IMG/VR virus record: IMGVR_UViG_3300035698_014122
Coordinates: 1 to 53,546 of that record
Reading direction: 5' to 3' (one strand)
Length of the DNA stretch: 53,546 bases
DNA from: a virus
Positions 7,711-15,492 of the stretch are shown one piece after another (position 1 is the first letter of the stretch; every line of letters begins with the position of its first letter). Below the pieces are notes generated by a model that had not been told where the DNA came from, made no database searches, and saw nothing but the letters and a program-made list of their open reading frames with translations. Both the position numbers and the translations under genes were made by a program.

Positions 7711-9225
7711 ATGTCAGACCGCCAGCCAGTGAAGAAGAAGATAATTGTTTATAAAAGGAAGAAGGAAAAAGTTGGGATAACTTATAAAGATATTTTACTC
7801 ATTAGAAAATGGATCTTAACTGGTTCCTTTTCTAATGAGTTATCATCTGATACAAACAAATTAGATTTGAGTAAGTTGTTTTTAATTAAGCAGCTTGCTT
7901 CTAATGAACCTCAGCAATTAAACAAAACTCTATTAGAGTATTCTCAGATTGCTGTAAATAAAGATACTCTAATAACAACTCTTGTAATACTCTCATCAGG
8001 AAACTTTCAAGCTAAACATTGTTTTAGAGAAAGCTTTAATAAAATAATAAAGAGTCCTAACGACCTTTATAGATTTTTATTTATTATGAAGAAGTATCGC
8101 GGTTTAGGAAGTATCATTCACTTGGCTATAAAGAAATGGTTTACGTATAACGACGTAAACTCTTTAGAGAAAATGTTTATAAAAGAACGCTCAAAATATA
8201 CTTGGTCAGGTCAAGACATTATGAGATTGATTAAACCAAAGCCAAGAGACAAGAAAGAAAATCTTTTATTCAAATGGTTAGCGAAAGATAAAATTAATGA
8301 AAATGATATTCAAGATTATAAAACGTATTTACCATTAATTTGTGCTTATGAAGAAATGAGAAGTAATAATTATTCAAAACATATTTATAATTTGATTAAA
8401 AAATATAAGTTTACTTCATTAATGATTCCTGGAAACGTTTATGGTTCAGAAGAATTATTACTTGAATTGCTTAAAGCTAAAACAAATGAAGAGTTAATCT
8501 CTTATTATAAAAATCATGTAACTGATGATATCGTTAATTATGCTGTTAGTAATAGGCTTAAGAGTATCATTAATAACAAAGAAACATTACATATGGAAAC
8601 AATAGAATTAACATCCTTATTAGAGAATATGATTCAAGGTTCTGTTTCGCCTATTATTATTTCTGATATGGAAACTATCATTCATGATAAAATAATAAAA
8701 TCAATATCGACTAATAAGAATGTAGTAAACATTATAGATATGTCAACAGAAATGTTTAGCACTATAAACAACAGCACTAAATTAACTCCTGCTGTTATAA
8801 CTTCTATTCTAACGAGTAAGTGTTCGAGAAACTATAGTCTTTCAGGAATATTTCGAAATAATTTTGACATAAGACCTATAATGGAAGCTGAAGGTAAAAT
8901 AGAGAGAACTGATAGAATTGCTTTTAATACTATTATTAAGAGCGTCGGAGCAGCTCCTGCTGTTGTCTATATTTGGACAAACAAAGTTTTTATAAAAAAT
9001 ATAGAGATAGACGCAAAAAAGTTAAAACTTGAATTTCCGGATTCAACAGTTTGTATCATGAACATGAACGATTCAGTTGTTCATTGTAAATTCAGTAATT
9101 GTTACGTTATTAACGGATTTAATTTTAATACAAAAAAACTAATGAAAGCAGTAGAAAAAGGGAAAGAGGGAAAGAATGAAACAAGAGGGCGGACTATTAA
9201 AAAAAATAGTTCAGAAAGAAACTGA
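7711..9225 (+). CDS. rsr: Ro60 / TROVE-domain RNA-binding protein
   Basis: 504 aa, close to the usual ~520-540 aa of Ro60. The HEAT-repeat TROVE ring shows the diagnostic blocks KKYRGLGSIIHLAIKKWF (127-144) and YTWSGQDIMRLIKPKP (163-178). From about 338 a Rossmann-like VWA domain begins with VVNIIDMSTEMFS; the MIDAS has DxSxE (D343, S345, E347) instead of DxSxS, so metal binding may be altered. Ro60 binds Y RNAs and misfolded RNA ends, and in Deinococcus it couples Y RNA to PNPase for structured RNA decay. It has its own early promoter, unlike neighbouring late genes, so the protein acts early in infection. The last 50 nt overlap the next gene. Confidence 0.82.
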   Translation: MSDRQPVKKKIIVYKRKKEKVGITYKDILLIRKWILTGSFSNELSSDTNKLDLSKLFLIKQLASNEPQQLNKTLLEYSQIAVNKDTLITTLVILSSGNFQAKHCFRESFNKIIKSPNDLYRFLFIMKKYRGLGSIIHLAIKKWFTYNDVNSLEKMFIKERSKYTWSGQDIMRLIKPKPRDKKENLLFKWLAKDKINENDIQDYKTYLPLICAYEEMRSNNYSKHIYNLIKKYKFTSLMIPGNVYGSEELLLELLKAKTNEELISYYKNHVTDDIVNYAVSNRLKSIINNKETLHMETIELTSLLENMIQGSVSPIIISDMETIIHDKIIKSISTNKNVVNIIDMSTEMFSTINNSTKLTPAVITSILTSKCSRNYSLSGIFRNNFDIRPIMEAEGKIERTDRIAFNTIIKSVGAAPAVVYIWTNKVFIKNIEIDAKKLKLEFPDSTVCIMNMNDSVVHCKFSNCYVINGFNFNTKKLMKAVEKGKEGKNETRGRTIKKNSSERN

Positions 9226-9517
9226 GAATACAAACAACGCAGTAAAAAAGGTTTATGAATCGATGGCTTCATTGATTGATGAAAAGAATAAAAGATATGG
9301 TAATTCCGTAATGGAACCTATGGGAGTATTTAGTAGTTTCGTAAAAGCAAACAATACAGAATCAAAGAATGGTGTTTTAATTCGTCTTGACGATAAACTA
9401 AAGAGAATAAAAAATTCTGAAACTCTTCGCAAGAATGATGTTTCAGATCTAATTGGTTATTTAGGTTTCCTTTGTGTAGAAGAAGATTGGACTAATTTTG
9501 ACGATTTGATTGACTAA
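9176..9517 (+). CDS. Small protein resembling Nmad1/DUF1599 domain
   Basis: 113 aa. The block NKRYGNSVMEPMGVFSS, followed by LIRLDDKLKRIKNSE and SDLIGYLGFLCV, resembles the DUF1599/Nmad1-type domain of phage proteins linked to modified nucleotides and MazG-like all-alpha folds. It starts inside the Ro60 gene behind a GAGGGAAAG ribosome site, so it is co-expressed with Ro60. Function is inferred only from pattern. Confidence 0.55.
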   Translation: MKQEGGLLKKIVQKETENTNNAVKKVYESMASLIDEKNKRYGNSVMEPMGVFSSFVKANNTESKNGVLIRLDDKLKRIKNSETLRKNDVSDLIGYLGFLCVEEDWTNFDDLID

Positions 9518-9559
9518 CATAATCTGCTTCATACATACACTATAAGGAGCAAAATTTAT

Positions 9560-9772
9560 ATGTTTAAGCAAAGTAAAGATAATACAAACAGTTATAAATT
9601 CAAGGCTGGGAATAAGACCATAGGAGTATTCTTCTCAGAAGGAGATGAGCACTCTGAAGTGTATGATGAAGCTGATCCCGGTAGGACTGGGTTTATTTTC
9701 AATGATCACAAACAACTCATAAGTTTCATAAATGGTCTAACAGATATAGCTGAAAACCACTTAGGAGATTAA
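9560..9772 (+). CDS. Hypothetical protein, 70 aa
   Basis: Unknown small soluble protein with an AAGGAG ribosome site. Alternating strands and a central acidic segment (EGDEHSEVYDEADPG). Ends one base before the next gene's start. Confidence 0.6.
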   Translation: MFKQSKDNTNSYKFKAGNKTIGVFFSEGDEHSEVYDEADPGRTGFIFNDHKQLISFINGLTDIAENHLGD

Positions 9773-9773
9773 C

Positions 9774-10466
9774 ATGATCACATTAAAAGATTTAGTTGAT
9801 GAAGTCATTCTTGAAGTAAAGCAAGAAAACTTAAAACTATTTTATGACATAGACGTTTTTATTCAAGAATTCAAAGATGAAGAAGAGCCAGAAGAGCCAG
9901 AAGTAGCAGCTGAACCAGTTGCTGAACCAGCGCCAACCGCTGTCGAACCAGTAAACACGCCTGTAGCAACTGCAACTGAAAGTGTAAAAGATACAGATAA
10001 TTTATTAGATGAAGCAATTATAAAAAGCAAAGTAGCCGGTGAATTACTTGTTCCAAAAGAAGATGCATTAAATATTCAGACTATTCAAGATCTTGTGGAT
10101 TATCTATCAGATAAGAAACACACTAAACAATCAATAGTAGAAAAAGTATTAGATAAGAAAGGAACTCAACAGCAGGTTAATATTATTAATCCTGAGATAC
10201 AAGAAGTTATTCTTATTCTTGCTGGAGCTGGTGGCGAAGGCGCTAAAGAGCTTGGTGATATTGTAGACAAGGGTGATAAAGTAATTGTTGATATTGATTA
10301 TGGAACTAATAAAACTACAAGTATAGGCTTTAAAATTAATAAAAATGCAGGAACAGAAGTATTCTCTATCATGTTAAAGAAAGATGGAAAGATATTACCT
10401 GGCTCATTCGATTCGACAATTCTAAATAAACAGATACTGTTTTATAGAAACTCTTTAGAAAGTTAA
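9774..10466 (+). CDS. Acidic protein with Pro/Ala/Glu linker, possible virion cargo
   Basis: 230 aa. The N-terminus MITLKDLVDEVILEV resembles the acidic leaders of the putative head-targeted proteins, with a possible site at FIQE near residue 33. A low-complexity linker rich in E, P, A and V (about 36-70) separates this from a folded C-terminal part (about 80-230). I do not recognise that domain. Confidence 0.55.
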   Translation: MITLKDLVDEVILEVKQENLKLFYDIDVFIQEFKDEEEPEEPEVAAEPVAEPAPTAVEPVNTPVATATESVKDTDNLLDEAIIKSKVAGELLVPKEDALNIQTIQDLVDYLSDKKHTKQSIVEKVLDKKGTQQQVNIINPEIQEVILILAGAGGEGAKELGDIVDKGDKVIVDIDYGTNKTTSIGFKINKNAGTEVFSIMLKKDGKILPGSFDSTILNKQILFYRNSLES

Positions 10467-10473
10467 TTAAAAA

Positions 10474-10686
10474 GTGAGTAGAAAAGTTTCAACAGAAGAA
10501 TTTATAAAAAGAAGTAATGCTATACATAATAATGAATATATTTATTCTTCTGCTAAATACGTTCGTATGCATGATAAAGTTGAAATAATATGTCATAAAC
10601 ATGGAAGTTTTTTTCAAGAACCTCATTCTCACTTGAAAGGTAGAGGGTGTCCAAAGTGTAGATATGAAAAATCAGCAAAAAAGTAA
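10474..10686 (+). CDS. Zinc-knuckle module of a broken homing-type endonuclease (part 1)
   Basis: GTG start, 70 aa. One copy of a modular domain: hNNEYIYSSAKY, then DKVEIICHKHGSFFQ, then HLKGRGCPKCR. This C-HKHG...GCPxC arrangement is found in tandem in phage and plasmid homing-type nucleases (DUF723-like). It ends in a run of six A before TAA; the next module continues in the +1 frame. Confidence 0.6.
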   Translation: MSRKVSTEEFIKRSNAIHNNEYIYSSAKYVRMHDKVEIICHKHGSFFQEPHSHLKGRGCPKCRYEKSAKK

Positions 10687-10945
10687 TAAAGACACATTAA
10701 GTAGTTGGATTAAAAAAGCAAACTTAAAACATAAAAATGTTTATGATTATTCATTAGTTAAATATAATAAATCTGATAAAAAAGTAAAAATAATATGTCA
10801 TAAGCATGGTGTCTTTTTTCAAAGACCACAAGATCACATAAGAGGTAATGGATGTCCAATATGTAATGCGTCTAAAGGAGAAATTCAAGTTGAATTTTTC
10901 TTAAAAGAAAATAATATAAAATTTAAAAGGCAAAAAACAATTTAA
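10664..10945 (+). CDS. Second zinc-knuckle module of the broken endonuclease (part 2)
   Basis: 93 aa. Repeats the first module (YDYSLVKYNKSDKKVKIICHKHGVFFQ, then HIRGNGCPICN), followed by the start of a nuclease domain (GEIQVEFFLKENNIKFKRQK). The frame breaks again at a run of six A near 10934. Confidence 0.6.
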   Translation: MKNQQKSNKDTLSSWIKKANLKHKNVYDYSLVKYNKSDKKVKIICHKHGVFFQRPQDHIRGNGCPICNASKGEIQVEFFLKENNIKFKRQKTI

Positions 10946-11181
10946 TGAATGTAGAGATAAAAACCCGTTAAGATTTGATTTTTATTTACCAGAAAAAAAC
11001 ACCTGTATTGAATTTGATGGAGAACAACATTTTACACCTAAATCTTGCTGGGGCGGAGAGAAATCTTTTCAGGACATAAAAAGAAGAGATAATATTAAAA
11101 ACAAATATTGCTACGATAATGATATAGCTTTATTAAGAATATCATATAACGAAGACGTGAACAGCAAATTAAGGACAATAT

Positions 11182-11889
11182 ATGGCTAAGGCAACAGAAG
11201 TTAAAACTAAAAAGAAACCAAAAAGTAATAACTATTTCGATGAAGAAAAAGTATCGAAATGGATAGTTCAATATCAAAACTCTGCTATAAAAGAAGTTAA
11301 CTCAGAAGGAATAACTGTTGTAGTCTGGAAAGACACTGTGCTTGAAGAGTTGATTATGATAGAAGTAATTAAGATAGTTAAAGCTATCATCCAAGTTTAT
11401 CGCTATTACATATTTGAAGATTACGATGATTGTTTGCAACATGGTGCTATGTCATGCTATCAAAATTTTATGAAATGGACTTCACCTAAAGGAACTTGTT
11501 TTAACTTCTTTTCTATTATATCTAAGAGAAGTTTATTAAATTATACAGACCGAAGAAAGAAGCACAGAAACCATAACGACATTGCCGATCAGATACAATT
11601 GTATGATCACAACACGATGAACTTTGATTTTTATTTAGAAGAAGTTCAAGGAACTCTTATTGATATTGTAAACAATAACTTCATTGGCAAGAAGAGAAAA
11701 AGGTTTGTATCAATTTCTTTAATTCTTATTGATTACTTAGGTAAGACAAAGAAGTTTGTAAGTAAAACTGATTTTTATTCTTGGGCTCGTTCCTATGGAA
11801 TGAGAAGTATTGATATAAGAGAATTTATGAAAGCAATGAGAGAACATGGTCATGAATTATTTGGTGATGCCGAGAACGACTTGCTGTAA
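11182..11889 (+). CDS. 55: gp55-like late transcription sigma factor
   Basis: 235 aa. The central block YDDCLQHGAMSCYQNFMKW, then KGTCFNFFSIISKRSLLNYTDRRKKHR, resembles sigma-70 region 2 as reduced in T4 gp55-type late sigma factors (aromatic-rich melting segment followed by a basic stretch). The N-terminal 20 residues are basic. In T4 this factor directs RNA polymerase to late promoters with a DNA-loaded sliding clamp. It probably reads the GTAAAGRTAAT motif repeated in this window. Confidence 0.65.
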   Translation: MAKATEVKTKKKPKSNNYFDEEKVSKWIVQYQNSAIKEVNSEGITVVVWKDTVLEELIMIEVIKIVKAIIQVYRYYIFEDYDDCLQHGAMSCYQNFMKWTSPKGTCFNFFSIISKRSLLNYTDRRKKHRNHNDIADQIQLYDHNTMNFDFYLEEVQGTLIDIVNNNFIGKKRKRFVSISLILIDYLGKTKKFVSKTDFYSWARSYGMRSIDIREFMKAMREHGHELFGDAENDLL

Positions 11890-11910
11890 AGTTATAGTCA
11901 GGAGAATTAA

Positions 11911-12753
11911 ATGACTATAATTGAAGCATTACAAATAGAAGAAGGTGTTAGCCCAAGAAATTTATTTCACTTTACTGATATCCGAGGATTGAAGAGTATA
12001 TTAAAAAGTAAAAGGTTAAAGATGGATAATTATATTGGAGATAAAAAAACTTCTGTGTCATTAGCTGTAGTTAGACCAAGTATGGCAAATCCTAAAAATG
12101 TAGAAAGTCTTTCTGGTTCCAGTAGCGGTGGAATAAAATTTGTCATTAAAGCCTCTGAATTAAGTGATACTGTTCGCGGAGCTAAACTTAAAAAAATTGC
12201 AGAGTATCCTCTGCAATATACAAAATCTCTTGAACGTTCTATTAATAGTATTATTAATGATAACCCTAAAGTTCTTAAGTTAATAAAAAAAGAATTAGAT
12301 AAAATCTATAGATTAACTAAGGGTTTTAATCCTTATTATAACAAGTCACGTAAAACTCCAGAAGTTGATAAGATATTAGATGGATTAACTTCTAAGTATC
12401 AAATAACTTCAACGATTTTAACTAAATGGATTTCTAGGTATACGGCTCTTACAAATGAATTACAGAAAAGAGAAGGCGAAGAAAGAATTACTCTTAAGAA
12501 AGGAACTGATGAAAAACCAAGTTCTATTCCTTTAGATAGAAAGTATATAACAATAGAAATTGTAGATTTTAAGAGATCTATTCAAAATGCTCCTAGAAAA
12601 ACAATAGAAGAATTTTGTGATGCTGTTTATGATAATAAAAAGTATTTCAAGAAAGATGATGAATATATTAAAGCTATTAAGTGGCGAGAAGATAACATTA
12701 AAAAGTTAAAAGGTTCAATGCTTCAAAACATTAAGGAAAGAGTATATGATTAA
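11911..12753 (+). CDS. ADP-ribosyltransferase-like protein with head-targeting leader
   Basis: 280 aa. After a leader MTIIEALQIEE|GVS, the segment NLFHFTDIRGLKSILKSKRL matches the first strand and helix of DarT/ART-like folds. A VSLAVVRPS strand, GGIKFVIKASEL, and a late EERITLKK...YITIEIVDF block follow. The same four blocks occur in the gene at 15852, so the two are paralogues. T4 packages the ADP-ribosyltransferase Alt in the head by a similar leader, which makes an injected host-modifying enzyme plausible. The catalytic assignment is tentative. Confidence 0.55.
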   Translation: MTIIEALQIEEGVSPRNLFHFTDIRGLKSILKSKRLKMDNYIGDKKTSVSLAVVRPSMANPKNVESLSGSSSGGIKFVIKASELSDTVRGAKLKKIAEYPLQYTKSLERSINSIINDNPKVLKLIKKELDKIYRLTKGFNPYYNKSRKTPEVDKILDGLTSKYQITSTILTKWISRYTALTNELQKREGEERITLKKGTDEKPSSIPLDRKYITIEIVDFKRSIQNAPRKTIEEFCDAVYDNKKYFKKDDEYIKAIKWREDNIKKLKGSMLQNIKERVYD

Positions 12754-12940
12754 AATAACGGATGAGATGAAGCTGTATTATGATAAGAAACTTCGTTGTC
12801 CAATTTGTAATTCAAAAATAGTAGAAACAAATATAAAACCTCCGACTCCAGTATACGGAAAAGAATATAAAGATACAATTAACAGAACAGTTTGTCCTGA
12901 TTGCGGATGGGTTGGCGTTATGGATAAATTAAGGAAATGA
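12746..12940 (+). CDS. Small zinc-ribbon protein
   Basis: 64 aa with two knuckles, RCPICN and VCPDCGW, spaced 37 residues, giving a treble-clef or rubredoxin-like zinc site. It overlaps the preceding gene by 8 bases and the following one by 4 (ATGA). Confidence 0.7.
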   Translation: MIKITDEMKLYYDKKLRCPICNSKIVETNIKPPTPVYGKEYKDTINRTVCPDCGWVGVMDKLRK

Positions 12941-13401
12941 TTATGGACGATGTAGATATTGATGCTATAATGGCAGGCTTAGAAGAAGATACAACAAAAG
13001 ACATACAACCAATTTCTGAAATTGTTACAGAAATAGAAATAGAAGCAAATTTAGAAATAGAAGCTGCAAAGACTAACGTAGCTGAAATAATAGATCTGGA
13101 AGATAAAAATGCTTTATCTAATAGAATAGTAAATACTTCTTTAGATATAGTAGAGAATGCCAAAAAGGTTTTCGAGAACTTTTCAGATGATGTCTTTCAC
13201 GGCAAAGACAGGTCAACTTCTTCAAAAGAAGCTATGCTGAAAGCTTTAGATGTTCAGAACAATGCTAACAAGAATATGATTGATTTAGCAAAAGTTTTAT
13301 CTAATAAAGACTCCGGAAAAGGAAACAATATCCTAATTCAGAATGTCTCCGAAAAACAAGCTGGTATCTCTTTAAATAATATTCGTAATAATTTAGACTA
13401 A
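12937..13401 (+). CDS. Terminase small subunit candidate (gp16-like)
   Basis: 154 aa; ATG at 12937 overlaps the previous stop, with a second ATG at 12943. The N-terminal third is acidic, and the core pattern NTSLDIVENAKKVF...TSSKEAMLKALDVQNNANKNMIDLAKVL resembles the central helical pair of T4-type small terminase subunits, where a PRAYEVL-like helix precedes an ANKDLLDLHK-like helix. It lies upstream of the large terminase. No other gene in the window fits better, but this is pattern-based. Confidence 0.45.
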   Translation: MIMDDVDIDAIMAGLEEDTTKDIQPISEIVTEIEIEANLEIEAAKTNVAEIIDLEDKNALSNRIVNTSLDIVENAKKVFENFSDDVFHGKDRSTSSKEAMLKALDVQNNANKNMIDLAKVLSNKDSGKGNNILIQNVSEKQAGISLNNIRNNLD

Positions 13402-13761
13402 TCTTGTCTTCTTAGGAAAAGATTTAACAGTTTCTTCTATAGTAATTACTATAACATCTCTACCTCTTTTCCTGGCTTCTTTGATTGTATCGTTAGTTCC
13501 ACTTGACTTTCCATCCCAAAATGCTATGATATAATCTGAATAAGCAACTATCTCACAATTCCTAAAGTGAAAAGACCATCTATCTGGATAGAAGATTTTC
13601 TTTTCCATTCCATTTTCATCAGCAAAAGCTTCAGCAATAGATTCTACACCTTCAGCTCCACCAGACACAATCACATCATCAAACTCTATCATCTCAAAAA
13701 GTGCTTCTTCTATTCTTTTATAATTATCATACTTTCTATTTCCAACTATTCCTATTTTCAT
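13393..13761 (-). CDS. SLOG-superfamily (DUF2493/YspA-like) nucleotide-binding protein
   Basis: 122 aa. MKIGIVGNRKYDNY forms the first Rossmann strand, VIVSGGAEGVESIAEAFA is the SLOG glycine signature, and YIIAFWDGKSSGTNDTIKEA is the closing block. SLOG proteins bind nucleotides or small ligands and act in signalling and conflict systems. It is a lone minus-strand gene in a plus-strand region with its own early-type promoter and converges on the gene before it. Confidence 0.78.
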   Translation of the reverse strand: MKIGIVGNRKYDNYKRIEEALFEMIEFDDVIVSGGAEGVESIAEAFADENGMEKKIFYPDRWSFHFRNCEIVAYSDYIIAFWDGKSSGTNDTIKEARKRGRDVIVITIEETVKSFPKKTRLV

Positions 13762-13777
13762 TTTTAACTCCTAAATT

Positions 13778-13806
13778 ATTATAACCTATTATTCTTTTAT
13801 TGTCAA
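13778..13806 (-). promoter_or_regulatory. Early-type sigma-70 promoter for the SLOG gene
   Basis: On the minus strand, TTGACA at 13806-13801, 17-nt spacer, TATAAT at 13783-13778. Close copy of the shared early promoter. Confidence 0.85.
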
Positions 13807-13815
13807 GAGTTAAAA

Positions 13816-13826
13816 GTAAAGGTAAT
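13816..13826 (+). promoter_or_regulatory. GTAAAGRTAAT motif (candidate late promoter)
   Basis: GTAAAGGTAAT lies 32 nt before the HD hydrolase start, back to back with the minus-strand early promoter. Confidence 0.5.
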
Positions 13827-13847
13827 AAACATACAGGAGATTTTTTC

Positions 13848-14414
13848 ATGAAACTTAAAGATGCACTTGACGCTTCGAGAGGCGAGAGACAAATAAAGAA
13901 AGCAGATAAATATGCCACAAAACAACACGAAGGTCAAACAAGAAAAGGCAACGGAGAGCCTTATGTAAATCACCCTAAACGAGTTGCCGCTATAATAAGA
14001 AAATATAAAGATTCAAAAGAAATTTATAAAATAATTCAAGCTTCATTACTACATGATACAAGGGAAGATACTTCAACTACAGAGAAAGACTTAAAGAGAA
14101 AGTTTGGAAAATTAGTTGCATCATTAGTTGGAGAGTTAACCAGCGATAAAGAAGAGATGGCAAAACAAGGCGGTAAGAGACTTTACTTGGCAAACAAAAC
14201 ACAGAAGATGTCAAGTTGGGCATTAGTAATTAAGTTAGCTGATAGGTTAGATAATGTATCAGACTTTAGTAAAATGTCTGATGAGTTTGTTAAAAACTAT
14301 ACTAAACAAACGAATTATATTCTTGATGAATTAGAAAAGAAAAGAAAACTTTCTGGAACGCAGAAGGCTTTAATTAGAGACATTAGAAAAAGTATGATAA
14401 ACTTTAAGAAATAA
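13848..14414 (+). CDS. HD-domain (p)ppGpp hydrolase-like protein (MESH1/SpoT type)
   Basis: 188 aa from the ATG at 13848, chosen for its ACAGGAG ribosome site. Family blocks: YATKQHEGQTRKGNGEPYVNHPKRVA, ASLLHDTREDT (the HD pair) and KLADRLDNV. These match the Mn-dependent hydrolase of RelA/SpoT homologues and small alarmone hydrolases; no synthetase domain is present. It could lower host alarmone during infection. The N-terminus MKLKDALDASRGE resembles the head-targeting leaders, so the enzyme may be injected. Confidence 0.82.
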   Translation: MKLKDALDASRGERQIKKADKYATKQHEGQTRKGNGEPYVNHPKRVAAIIRKYKDSKEIYKIIQASLLHDTREDTSTTEKDLKRKFGKLVASLVGELTSDKEEMAKQGGKRLYLANKTQKMSSWALVIKLADRLDNVSDFSKMSDEFVKNYTKQTNYILDELEKKRKLSGTQKALIRDIRKSMINFKK

Positions 14415-14442
14415 AAAAAGACACTCAATTGAGTGTCTTTTT
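14413..14442. terminator. Bidirectional intrinsic terminator
   Basis: GACACTC-AATT-GAGTGTC stem between A-run and T-run, separating convergent genes. Same stem as at 3713 and 49359. Confidence 0.87.
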
Positions 14443-14463
14443 ATGCTATAAGTCCTTTGTCTT

Positions 14464-15246
14464 TTAGGAAAGAATTCCGTAAACAACCATATTAGCTTTT
14501 GCAAGAGCAGAAGAATCTGTTCCAGTAAGTGCAACACGAACATATTTTCCAAGGCCTTCAGTATATTCAACTTCAATATAAACTGGGCCGTTTGTATCAA
14601 CAACAACCAAACCGTTTGTAACGTCAGCCGCTAAATCAAACCATCTTACATTATCAATAGAAGTCTGAACTTTATATCCAATAGTCGTACCAACAGTAAT
14701 ATCAGAACTATCAGGAACGATAATTACGATACCTGCATAATCTAAATGAGCAGGAGTTGCTAAACTTAAAGCTGCTGTAACCTGAGTGGTTGCGCCAGAA
14801 AGATTTGCTGCAATCGTAGTAGCAGCTGTAATTTCTTTAATTACACTCTGAACTTCTTCTTCAACAACAAGGTCAACCTGTGCGCCGTGAGTTGCAGTAA
14901 GAGCACCAAAAGCATCAAAAATTCCGTCAACTCTAATTCTTGGAATTAAACTTCCTAAAGAAACTCTTGAACTAATTGCGCCGTCTGCTCCACCTGTTAA
15001 AGTTTCATCTTCATTAATTGCGTAATAAGTTGTTCCACCGTCCCAACTACCATAACTTGTAATAGTTAAATCGTCAGTTACAGCGTCTCCGTCTAATGCT
15101 GAAATTAACAATGTCGTTGCGCCGAAAGTATTTGCTTCATATAAAGCAACTACATCACCTGTAATTGTTGCTACACCAGCAGCTTTTGTTGCAGGAAATG
15201 TAATCACGTCTTCGTAAAATGCTTTTCTTAATCTTTTATCTACCAT
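14464..15246 (-). CDS. Virion structural/decoration protein candidate
   Basis: 260 aa, rich in Ala, Thr, Val and Gly with beta-strand alternation and no charged clusters, typical of phage surface proteins. The last 100 residues (VPDSSDITVGTTIGYKVQTSIDNVRWFDLAADV...YVRVALTGTDSSALAKANMVVYGILS) resemble Ig-like or discoidin-type domains of virion proteins. It is transcribed alone from the minus strand behind a GTAAAGATAAC motif and a CAAGGAG ribosome site, and ends at a terminator. An outer capsid decoration role is inferred. Confidence 0.6.
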   Translation of the reverse strand: MVDKRLRKAFYEDVITFPATKAAGVATITGDVVALYEANTFGATTLLISALDGDAVTDDLTITSYGSWDGGTTYYAINEDETLTGGADGAISSRVSLGSLIPRIRVDGIFDAFGALTATHGAQVDLVVEEEVQSVIKEITAATTIAANLSGATTQVTAALSLATPAHLDYAGIVIIVPDSSDITVGTTIGYKVQTSIDNVRWFDLAADVTNGLVVVDTNGPVYIEVEYTEGLGKYVRVALTGTDSSALAKANMVVYGILS

Positions 15247-15271
15247 TATATATTCTCCTTGAATTTATATA

Positions 15272-15282
15272 GTTATCTTTAC
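15272..15282 (-). promoter_or_regulatory. GTAAAGRTAAT motif, minus orientation (candidate late promoter)
   Basis: GTAAAGATAAC on the minus strand, 36 nt before the structural gene start and five bases from an oppositely oriented copy. Confidence 0.55.
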
Positions 15283-15287
15283 AAGCC

Positions 15288-15298
15288 GTAAAGATAAT
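15288..15298 (+). promoter_or_regulatory. GTAAAGRTAAT motif (candidate late promoter)
   Basis: GTAAAGATAAT, 48 nt before a small ribbon-helix-helix gene; forms a divergent pair with the minus-strand copy. Confidence 0.55.
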
Positions 15299-15335
15299 TG
15301 TATATTATTATATACATATATTTATGAGGTAGAAA

Positions 15336-15482
15336 ATGAGAAAGTCAGTATTGATTTCAGAAGAATTACACAAAGAATTAAAAGAGTTGTCTGCTTTGTC
15401 AGGTATATCACTAAAGAATTTAATGGAGATGGGAATTAAGTTAGTTATAAAGAGAGTAAAAATACGTGAGGAAGACGAGTAA
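15336..15482 (+). CDS. Ribbon-helix-helix (Arc/CopG-like) DNA-binding protein
   Basis: 48 aa. A short beta strand (KSVLISEELHKELKELS) followed by two helices (GISLKNLMEMGIKLVIKRVK) is the Arc/MetJ/CopG pattern. GAGGTAGAAA serves as ribosome site. It lies directly behind a divergent pair of candidate late promoters, a typical autoregulator position. Its stop codon is part of another GTAAAGATAAT motif. Confidence 0.7.
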   Translation: MRKSVLISEELHKELKELSALSGISLKNLMEMGIKLVIKRVKIREEDE

Positions 15483-15489
15483 AGATAAT
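15479..15489 (+). promoter_or_regulatory. GTAAAGRTAAT motif (candidate late promoter)
   Basis: GTAAAGATAAT overlaps the stop of the ribbon-helix-helix gene and ends four bases before the ATG at 15493. If it is a promoter the transcript would be nearly leaderless. Confidence 0.4.
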
Positions 15490-15492
15490 CAT

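Larger units (their letters stand above)
10474..11189 (+). pseudogene. Homing-type endonuclease: two zinc modules plus PD-(D/E)XK-like domain, two +1 frame breaks
   Basis: Joining three frames gives one coherent protein of about 237 aa: module 1, module 2 and a C-terminal nuclease with FDFYLPEKNTCIEFDGEQHF and then DIKRRDNIKNKYC, the core of PD-(D/E)XK/Vsr-like homing nucleases. Each break needs removal of one A from an A6 run (about 10675-10680 and 10934-10939). The final frame's stop (11187-11189) overlaps the next gene's ATG. The last 80 codons are intact, so decay is recent, or the frame changes are recoded or are sequencing artefacts. Confidence 0.65.

Noticed and set aside
14464-15246. 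Calling the minus-strand Ala/Thr-rich protein a tail fibre
   Set aside because: No fibre-type repeats or trimerisation domain; structural/decoration is as far as the sequence allows.
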